Shown piece by piece: positions 14,738 to 20,612 of a stretch of DNA of 23,469 nucleotides (its first letter is position 1; each line of letters starts with the position of its first letter). The stretch covers positions 1 to 23,469 of the forward strand of contig DATDFB010000251.1 of NCBI GenBank assembly GCA_036522835.1, read 5' to 3'. The translations under genes were made by a program, and so were the position numbers. This DNA comes from DATDFB01 sp036522835 (GTDB lineage: Bacteria > Acidobacteriota > Thermoanaerobaculia > Gp7-AA8). The notes under the pieces were generated by a model. It saw only the letters and a list, made by a program, of their open reading frames with translations. It was not told the DNA's origin and ran no database searches.

Positions 14738-15681
14738 GAGCGCACCGCCGTGCCGATCATGACGGCGTTGACGATCGCGAACGAGACGATGCAGGCGATG
14801 AGCGCGACGCTGTCGAGCCGCTGCGCGGCCGGCTTGCGGTTCCGCTCCGCAAGGTGCCGCACCACGAAGCCGACCAGCGCCGCGACGAGGATGTAGAAGG
14901 CGATGGTCAGGTGGATGCGGTCGACGAGGGTGAAGTCCGCGCTTCGCCCCAGCACGGCCTCCGAGGCGCGCATGTTCACCAGCACGGCGAAGAGCGAGCC
15001 GACCAGGACGCTCATGCGCGTATTGAAGTGCGACGTCTGGTCCATGCGCAAGGTGCTCATGCCCAGGAGAAAGGCCACGTACGCGCCGAGGAGGAGCTTG
15101 AGAAAGATGCCGATCTGCGTCCGCTCGACCTCGATCGTCATGGCCGCGCGGGAAAAGACGGAGCTGCCGTTCGTCAGCGCCGGATCGCCGAACGTGGTCG
15201 GGTATTGCACCGGCACGACCGACACGCGGAAGCCGTTCACCTCCCAATCATCCTCGGTCGACGCCGGATCGATCTTCGTGTGTGGCAGGTCGCCGGCGTA
15301 GACGAGCGTGCTCGTGTCCCATACGCCCTCCTCGATCGTGAGCGGAAGGATGTGCCGGTCGAACGGGTAGTGCCGGAGGTCCCAGTCGTAGCGGACCACG
15401 GCGGTGACGAAGCGCTCGCTCCAGATCTCGCCGTTGCGCGGCACTTCGCTGACCTTGCCCATGTTCACGCTCTTGGCGTTGCGGATGACGAGCGTGTCGA
15501 GCGGATGCAGTTGCGGCGAGCGGTGGCGCGTCCAGATCCAGAAGGAGACGGTGTAGCAGTTCGCGCCGGGGTTGAAGTCGTAGAGGTCCGTGACGTACGC
15601 GCCGATGAGCACGCGCTCCGGCGCAGCGCAGAGCGGTACGGCGATGCCCAGCAACACCAAGGTAAGGAGGGAGGACCGCAC
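14734..15681 (-). CDS. Pentameric ligand-gated ion channel (Cys-loop receptor) homologue
   Basis: The 315-residue product has a signal peptide (about 1-20). An extracellular beta-rich domain follows (about 22-188), then four membrane helices (about 190-210, 219-237, 252-277, 290-311), the pLGIC topology. GAYVTDLYDFNPGANCYTVSFWIW and YDWDLRHYPFDRHILPLTIEE (99-119) match prokaryotic channels. The YPFDRH Pro-loop is the family hallmark, and the two loop cysteines of animal receptors are absent, as in other bacterial members. M2 (FNTRMSVLVGSLFAVLVN) is unusual in sequence, so pore selectivity cannot be read. The start is GTG 15681, just before the signal peptide; no clear ribosome-binding site is seen. 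It is translationally coupled to DUF4239 and divergent from HEPN/MNT. Ligand unknown. Confidence 0.78.
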   Translation of the reverse strand: MRSSLLTLVLLGIAVPLCAAPERVLIGAYVTDLYDFNPGANCYTVSFWIWTRHRSPQLHPLDTLVIRNAKSVNMGKVSEVPRNGEIWSERFVTAVVRYDWDLRHYPFDRHILPLTIEEGVWDTSTLVYAGDLPHTKIDPASTEDDWEVNGFRVSVVPVQYPTTFGDPALTNGSSVFSRAAMTIEVERTQIGIFLKLLLGAYVAFLLGMSTLRMDQTSHFNTRMSVLVGSLFAVLVNMRASEAVLGRSADFTLVDRIHLTIAFYILVAALVGFVVRHLAERNRKPAAQRLDSVALIACIVSFAIVNAVMIGTAVRS

Positions 15682-15718
15682 GTGAAGAGGACGAAGGGCG
15701 GGCGGCGGTTGTGAGGGC

Positions 15719-15724
15719 TACAAT
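15719..15724 (+). promoter_or_regulatory. Candidate -10 box for the HEPN-MNT operon
   Basis: TACAAT is followed by 8 nt and then the HEPN ATG at 15733, again a spacing that predicts a leaderless or near-leaderless message. No convincing -35 is seen in the 51-bp divergent spacer shared with the pLGIC gene. Confidence 0.4.
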
Positions 15725-15732
15725 CGCGCGGA

Positions 15733-16125
15733 ATGGCGGACCGGTCGTGGGATTGGATGGCGCAGGCGGAGGACGACCTCGACGCGGCCGGGATCTTGCG
15801 CAACGCCGGCAAACACGCCCAGGCGTGTTTCATGGCGCAACAGGCGGCGGAGAAGGCGTTGAAGGCGGCGCTGTACTCATACTTGCGAGAGTCGCGAACA
15901 CATGTACTGAAGGATCTCGTTCGCGATCTCGACAAAGACCCGCCCGGAATGCTGCTCGATCGTGCCCGGGTTCTCGACGGCTACTACATCCCCACGCGAT
16001 ACGCGAACGGGCACGATAGCGGCGCTCCGTTCTCGCATTATGGAGAGCTTCAGAGCGAACAGGCCATCGAATATGCCGGTGTTCTCATTGAATTCGCGCG
16101 TTCACGTATGGCCCGGTCGCGCTGA
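15733..16125 (+). CDS. HEPN domain toxin of a HEPN/MNT module
   Basis: The 130-residue all-helical protein starts WDWMAQAEDDLDAAGILRNAGKHAQACFMAQQAAEKALKA, the classic HEPN helix pair with Q-AEKALKA. The RNase motif R-x4-H is present as R89-YANG-H94, followed by a conserved Tyr (PFSHYGEL, Y104). In HEPN/MNT systems this protein is an RNase toxin that the partner nucleotidyltransferase inactivates by AMP transfer to a tyrosine near the motif. The gene overlaps the MNT gene by about 50 bp. It may act in stress or phage response. Confidence 0.88.
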   Translation: MADRSWDWMAQAEDDLDAAGILRNAGKHAQACFMAQQAAEKALKAALYSYLRESRTHVLKDLVRDLDKDPPGMLLDRARVLDGYYIPTRYANGHDSGAPFSHYGELQSEQAIEYAGVLIEFARSRMARSR

Positions 16126-16432
16126 GGTCGTCGCCGGCCTCCGCGCCTGGGCCGAGCGGCTGCGCGCCGCGCATCCGGAGCTCGTGCGCATCGGCTATTT
16201 CGGCTCGCTCACCGACGGCGTCCGCTACGGCTTCGGCAGCGACGCCGACGTCGTCGCCGTCGTCACGCACTCGCCGCGCCAGCATTGGTGGGAGCGTGCG
16301 GGCGACTTCGACCTGCCCGACGAAGTCCCCGTTCCCGTCGACTTTCTCGTCTATACCGAAGACGAGTTCGCGCGCATCCTCGCCCGCGGCGACCTCTTCT
16401 CCCGCGACATGCAGAACGTCGTCTGGCTCTAA
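16073..16432 (+). CDS. MNT-type nucleotidyltransferase antitoxin
   Basis: The 119-residue protein has the minimal nucleotidyltransferase motif GYFGSLTDGVRYGFGSDADVVAVV (GS...DxD) at about 43-66. A third acidic residue follows in VPVDFLVY. It pairs with the preceding HEPN toxin and probably neutralises it by (oligo)AMPylation. ATG 16073 lies inside the HEPN gene; no later ATG precedes the conserved region, so a long out-of-frame overlap is the simplest reading. Its stop overlaps the 3' end of the convergent kinase remnant by 3 bp. Confidence 0.87.
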   Translation: MPVFSLNSRVHVWPGRAEVVAGLRAWAERLRAAHPELVRIGYFGSLTDGVRYGFGSDADVVAVVTHSPRQHWWERAGDFDLPDEVPVPVDFLVYTEDEFARILARGDLFSRDMQNVVWL

Positions 16433-16713
16433 CGCCCCGCTCCCACCCAGTTCGTCACCACCGTAAACGGCTGCTTGCCGACGTCGTAGAGCGTGCAGAT
16501 GTTCGGGTGGTTGAGCTGCGAGATCGTCTTGGCCTCACGCTCGAAGCGCGCCTTGAGCTGCGCGTTGTGCGCGAGCTCGGCCGGAAGAAGCTTGATGGCC
16601 ACGCTGCGGTCGAGCCGCGTGTCGTGCGCGCGCCACACCTCCCCCATCCCGCCCGCCCCGAGCGGTGCGAGGATCTCGTAGGGGCCAAGCCGTTGGCCGG
16701 CGGTCACGGGCAT
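16429..16713 (-). pseudogene. Internally deleted Ser/Thr protein kinase remnant
   Basis: The 94-residue frame starts as a Hanks-type kinase. It has the glycine loop LGAGGMGEV (19-27), the ATP-binding lysine in SVAIKLL (about 41), the helix-C glutamate in REAKTISQL, and NHPNICTLYDVGKQ. From about residue 81 it reads PFTVVTNWVGAGR and stops. The FTVVTNW ending resembles the extreme C-terminus of the kinase-TolB propeller fusions common in acidobacteria, which are roughly 800-900 residues long. The simplest reading is an in-frame internal deletion that removed the C-lobe, membrane helix and propeller. It cannot be a working kinase, as HRD and DFG are absent. A small expressed protein cannot be excluded; TACGTT lies 6 nt before the ATG. 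Confidence 0.75.
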
Positions 16714-16767
16714 CGCAGGAACGTACGGATTATCGCCCGATTCGGACTTACCGCGCCGCGAGGCGCC

Positions 16768-17952
16768 TCACCGCGTCGCCCGGCGCCGCCCGAACGTGAC
16801 GAAGCGCCCGGCGATGCGGCGCTCGCCGTTGAACACCTTCTCGTACGCGACGAGGAAGCTGCCGTCGCCCAAAGCCAGGACCGCGGGGTCGCGCTCGTCG
16901 GCGGCGGAGGCGGCGATCGACAGCGGCGTCACTTTGCCGTCGGCGTCGAGCACGGCGCCGGCGATGTCGTGGTTGCCGGGCGCCGTACGCGCACGCCAGA
17001 CGATCACCCAGCGCGTGCCGTCGTTGGCGATCGAGGGACGCGTGCCGCCGCCGTCAGCCGGAAAGGTTCCGATGGTGCGCGACCGGGCCATGAACTCGTC
17101 GAAGCGCGTGACCTCGGCGGCCGGAAAGCGCGTCGCCTCCACCGTGCCGCCGCTCGACTCGTCGCCGCGGAAGAAGACCACGAGGAGGTCGCCGGCGCCG
17201 CTGCTGTCGATGGCCGGCTGGAGGTCGCTCAAGAAGCTCTGCATGTTGAACTTCGTGACGGTGAAGAGCGAGACGAAGTCGACGCTGTAGGTGTCGCGGC
17301 AGTTCGGAAAGCAACCGAACAGGTTGCGAACGCGCCGGCCGCCGATGACCTGCGGCAGGTTGAGGCCGATGGTCATGTCGCTCGCGGCGATGCCGAGGAG
17401 CGGCGGGCCGAGCCGCCCGTCGCTCGACAACGTCCAGACGAAGCCGTTGACCGCGATCCACGACGTGTCGCCCTTCGTCCGGACGATCGGCGGCGCCGCC
17501 GGCAGGGTGTTGCCGCCCGTCACCCGTTGCGGCGCCGACGGGTTGAGAGTCGCGTCGAGCCGCGCCACGACCGTGCGCGACACCGCCACGTCGTGATCGA
17601 TGTCCGTCCACGCCAGCACGAATCCCTCGCCGTCGGGCGCCGGCGCGAGCGCCGGATAGGCCTCGTGCGTCGCCGACGAGGAGATCGACGGCGGAATCTC
17701 GCGCGGGACGCCGGCGAGGTGGCCGCCCCCGTCCAAGCGCGCCACGTAGATGCGGTCCACGCCCCCCGCCGCCCCCATGCTCCAGGCGATCGCCGGGCCG
17801 TGATGATCCTTCGCCAGCGACACCGCCGGCACGGCCAGGTTGAGCGGCGCGAGGTTCAGCGGCAACGGATCCGAAACGATCTCGTTGCTGAGATTCTGCG
17901 CGGCGGCGGCGACGGACGTGAAGAAAGCGACGGCAACGACGAAACTGCGCAT
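16768..17952 (-). CDS. Secreted beta-propeller-like protein, paralogue A
   Basis: The 394-residue product has a signal peptide (MRSFVVAVAFFTSVAAAAQ). The mature protein has repeated beta-strand motifs typical of propeller-like surface proteins: GPAIAWSMGAAGG, DGEGFVLAWTD, GTRWVIVWRART, DGSFLVAYEKV. Each repeat centres on [AV]-x-W or VAYE. A central insert carries two cysteines (FGCFPNCRD). The last 60 residues (ADERDPAVLALGDGSF to RFVTFGRRRATR) are nearly the same as in paralogues B and C. It starts 5 bp after the stop of B, so it is probably co-transcribed. No enzymatic motif is seen. It is the most diverged of the three copies. Confidence 0.8.
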   Translation of the reverse strand: MRSFVVAVAFFTSVAAAAQNLSNEIVSDPLPLNLAPLNLAVPAVSLAKDHHGPAIAWSMGAAGGVDRIYVARLDGGGHLAGVPREIPPSISSSATHEAYPALAPAPDGEGFVLAWTDIDHDVAVSRTVVARLDATLNPSAPQRVTGGNTLPAAPPIVRTKGDTSWIAVNGFVWTLSSDGRLGPPLLGIAASDMTIGLNLPQVIGGRRVRNLFGCFPNCRDTYSVDFVSLFTVTKFNMQSFLSDLQPAIDSSGAGDLLVVFFRGDESSGGTVEATRFPAAEVTRFDEFMARSRTIGTFPADGGGTRPSIANDGTRWVIVWRARTAPGNHDIAGAVLDADGKVTPLSIAASAADERDPAVLALGDGSFLVAYEKVFNGERRIAGRFVTFGRRRATR

Positions 17953-17957
17953 GGCCT

Positions 17958-19187
17958 CTACCTCGTGGCGCGGCGGCGCCCGAACGTGACGAAACGCCCG
18001 GCGATGCGGCGCTCGGTTCCGATGTTCGTCTCGTAAGCGACGAGGAACGTGCCGCCGCCGAGGGAAAGGATGGCCGGGTCGCGCTCGTCGGCCGCGGTCG
18101 TGGCGATGGTGAGCGGCGTCAGCGCGTCGCCGGCGTCGATGACCACGCCGTCGATGTCGTGGTCGCCGGCCGATGTCCGCACCCGCCACACCGCGGCGTA
18201 GCGCGCGCCGTCGACGGCGACGCCGGGCCGTGTCGGCCCCGTGTCGCCAGGAAACGACGACAGCGGCTTTCCGATGTCGACGCCGGCGGAGCTCGACAGC
18301 GGCATGCGCGTGAACACGACGTCGCCGCCATCGGCCTGCGGTCCGCGGAACCAGACCACGACGACGTCGCTGCCGTTGCTGGCCAGCGCCGGTTGCGCGT
18401 CGCTCGCGAATTTGAGCTCCTTCGACACCGACACCGCCGGCGGCGCGGTGACGTCGAGGGCGTAGCTGACCGGGAAGATCTGACAGTTGTTCGGACAGGT
18501 GCTGAACGGCCGCCCGGGGATGCCGCAACTGCAGATGTACGACGTGCTCTTCACGGCGTGGCTGCCGGCGAGGTGCGGGACGCCGCCGGCGATGGTCATG
18601 TCGCTGGCGGAGATGAGACCCCCGAACGGGCCGTCCAGCGCGCCATTCGCGTCCACGGCCCAGACGAACCCGCCGGCGCCGATCCACGTCTTCGCGTGAC
18701 TCGTGCGCACGAGCGCCGGCGTGGTGGACAGCGGCCCCGGGAAGAGCACCGACGGCGCCGACGGCGTGAGCGCCGCGTCGAGGCGCGAGACGACGGCGCG
18801 CGCGATCATCGGATTGTACGGATCGATCTCCATCCAGGCGGCGACGAAGCCGTTGCCGTCCGGCGCGGCGTCGATCGACGGGTAGACCTCGTGCGTTTGC
18901 GCGGCCGGCGTGGCCAATGGCATCTCGCGCGCGCTGCCGGCGACGTGGCCGCTGTCGTCGAGCCGCGCCACGTAGACGCGGTCGGCGCCGCTGCCGTTCG
19001 CCATCGTCCAGGCGATGGCGATGCCGCTGCGGTCCTTGGCAAGCGACACCGCCGGCACCGCGACCTGCAGCGCCGGAGCGAGGCGCGGGCGGAGCGGATC
19101 GGAGACGATCTCGTCGCCGACGATGACTTGCGCGGAAGCGGAGGCGGTGAAACCGAGCAGGAGAAGGGCGGGAAATGCGCGGCGCAC
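17958..19187 (-). CDS. Secreted beta-propeller-like protein, paralogue B
   Basis: The 409-residue product starts at GTG 19187, the position aligned with the start of paralogue C. It has a signal peptide (FPALLLLGFTASASA). The body is collinear with paralogue C: SDPLRPR, VSLAKDRSGIAIAWTMANGSGADRVYVARL, HEVYPSIDAAPDGNGFVAAWMEID, ASDMTIAGGVPHLAGSH. The central insert has four cysteines (CSCGIPGRPFSTCPNNC region). The C-terminus is RRIAGRFVTFGRRRATR. Function is unknown; adhesion or surface display is possible. A longer TTG-initiated frame to 19214 exists but breaks the alignment with C. Confidence 0.82.
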   Translation of the reverse strand: MRRAFPALLLLGFTASASAQVIVGDEIVSDPLRPRLAPALQVAVPAVSLAKDRSGIAIAWTMANGSGADRVYVARLDDSGHVAGSAREMPLATPAAQTHEVYPSIDAAPDGNGFVAAWMEIDPYNPMIARAVVSRLDAALTPSAPSVLFPGPLSTTPALVRTSHAKTWIGAGGFVWAVDANGALDGPFGGLISASDMTIAGGVPHLAGSHAVKSTSYICSCGIPGRPFSTCPNNCQIFPVSYALDVTAPPAVSVSKELKFASDAQPALASNGSDVVVVWFRGPQADGGDVVFTRMPLSSSAGVDIGKPLSSFPGDTGPTRPGVAVDGARYAAVWRVRTSAGDHDIDGVVIDAGDALTPLTIATTAADERDPAILSLGGGTFLVAYETNIGTERRIAGRFVTFGRRRATR

Positions 19188-19233
19188 GCCATGAGTACGG
19201 CGCAAGCGACGCAAGCGTTGGGAGGGTGGCGAT

Positions 19234-19261
19234 GTGCTGAGTGCTGAGTGCTGTGTGCTGT
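19234..19261. repeat. Tandem heptamer GTGCTGA/T, four copies
   Basis: Four 7-bp units (GTGCTGA, GTGCTGA, GTGCTGT, GTGCTGT) lie between the start of paralogue B and the stop of paralogue C. They are complementary in sequence to the ACTCAGC heptamers at 20579-20606, and the flanking 50 bp are duplicated at both places. Confidence 0.8.
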
Positions 19262-19272
19262 GTGGGTTCTCG

Positions 19273-20514
19273 CTACCTCGTGGCGCGGCGGCGCCCGAAC
19301 GTGACGAAGCGCCCGGCGATGCGGCGCTCGGTTCCGGTGATGGTTTCGTAGGCGACGAGGAACGTGCCGCCGCCGAGGGCGAGGATGGCCGGGTCGCGCT
19401 CGTCGGCGGCGGTCGCGGCGATGGTGAGCGGCGTCAGCTTGCCGTCGCTTGCCATGACGGCGCCGGCGATGTCGTGATCTCCAGCCGGCGCGATGGTGCG
19501 CCAGACCGCGGCATAGAGCACGCCGTCGTCGGCGGCAATGGCGGGACGCGTCTCCCCCGCATCGGGGCGAAACGACGCCAGCGTCACCGGCTGATCGGCG
19601 AAGTGCACGAGATCGGTGAGCGCCGCGCGCGAGGCCACGACGTCGCCGCCGCTCGTCTGCGCGCCGCGGAACCACACCACCACCACTTCGCCGTCGCGGC
19701 TCTCGATCGCCGGCTGCACGGCGCTGGCGAAGAAGAACGTCTTCGTCACGATCACGTTCGGCGGCGCGGTGAGGTCGAGCGCGTAATAGTCGCTGTAGAT
19801 CCTGCAGCTCTCGACGCACGTCGCGAACGGTTGGCCGACGGGGATGTAGCACCCCGGTCTGCACGTGTAAAACATGGTCGGCAGCGGATGGCTGCCGACG
19901 AGCTGCGGCACACCGCCCGCGAGCGTCATGTCGCTGGCCACGAGGCCGGCGAGCGGCCCCTCCATCGCGCCGCCGGCGGCGAGCGTCCAGAGGAACCCGC
20001 CCGCGCTGATCCACGTCTTCGCGCTCTTCGTGCGCACGACCGCGGGAGCGATTGGCAGCAGCGTCGGGAAGAGCATCGACGGCGCCGACGGCTGGAGCGC
20101 CGCGTCGAGACGTGAGACGACGGCGCGCGCGGTCGTCGGATTCGACCCGTCGATCTCCAGCCACGCCGCGACAAAGCCGTCGCCCTCCGGCGCGGCGGCG
20201 ATCGACGGAACCATCTGGTGCGTCTGCGCCGCCGGCGCCGCGAGCGGCATCTCGCGCACGCTGCCGGCGACGTGGCCGCTGTCATTGAGCCGGGCGATGT
20301 AGACGCGATCGGCGCCGCTGCCGTTCGCCATCGTCCAGGCGATGGCGATGCCGGTGCGGTCCTTGGCCAGCGAGACGGCGGGCGCGGCGAGCCGCAGCGG
20401 CGGACCGGCGCGCGGGCGCAGCGGATCGGAGACGACCTCGTCCCCGACGATGACTTGCGCGGAGACGGAGGCGGTGAAACCGAGCAGCAGAAGGGCGAGA
20501 AATGCGCGGATCAC
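19273..20514 (-). CDS. Secreted beta-propeller-like protein, paralogue C
   Basis: The 413-residue product begins at GTG 20514 with signal peptide IRAFLALLLLGFTASVSA. It is closely similar to paralogue B throughout the N-terminal third and the C-terminal 60 residues. The middle differs, with its own four-cysteine insert (CRPGCYIP...CVESCRIY). The repeat strands GIAIAWTMANGSG, GDGFVAAWLEIDG, GEVVVVWFRG and GTFLVAYE support a propeller-like fold. It is the upstream member of the tandem set; the 50 bp before its start are matched before B. A role at the cell surface is inferred only from the signal peptide. Confidence 0.82.
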   Translation of the reverse strand: MIRAFLALLLLGFTASVSAQVIVGDEVVSDPLRPRAGPPLRLAAPAVSLAKDRTGIAIAWTMANGSGADRVYIARLNDSGHVAGSVREMPLAAPAAQTHQMVPSIAAAPEGDGFVAAWLEIDGSNPTTARAVVSRLDAALQPSAPSMLFPTLLPIAPAVVRTKSAKTWISAGGFLWTLAAGGAMEGPLAGLVASDMTLAGGVPQLVGSHPLPTMFYTCRPGCYIPVGQPFATCVESCRIYSDYYALDLTAPPNVIVTKTFFFASAVQPAIESRDGEVVVVWFRGAQTSGGDVVASRAALTDLVHFADQPVTLASFRPDAGETRPAIAADDGVLYAAVWRTIAPAGDHDIAGAVMASDGKLTPLTIAATAADERDPAILALGGGTFLVAYETITGTERRIAGRFVTFGRRRATR

Positions 20515-20560
20515 GTCATGAGTACGGCGCTAGTGAGGCAAGCGTTGGGAGAGTTGCGAT

Positions 20561-20612
20561 GTGCTGTGTCTCGTGGCAACTCAGCACTCAGCACTCAGCA
20601 CTCAGCACAAGC
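20561..20612. repeat. ACTCAGC heptamer array with inverted partner
   Basis: Four perfect ACTCAGC units (20579-20606) are preceded by GTGCTGTGT (20561-20569), complementary apart from one base, with a loop of about 9 nt between. The array ends 6 bp before the stop of the E1 gene and lies in the spacer upstream of paralogue C. As RNA it can form a hairpin just after the E1 stop, but no T-tract supports intrinsic termination. Confidence 0.8.

Noticed and set aside
16714..16767. Feature in the gap between the kinase remnant and paralogue A
   Set aside because: Apart from the possible TACGTT box before the kinase start, I see nothing specific.
16285..18036. Plus-strand open frame of 583 codons opposite the kinase remnant and paralogue A
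   Set aside because: Arg-rich shadow of the propeller-like gene; the same kind of frame appears opposite paralogues B and C.
20561..20612. Intrinsic terminator of the E1 gene
   Set aside because: No T-run follows the stem; the sequence is a heptamer array.
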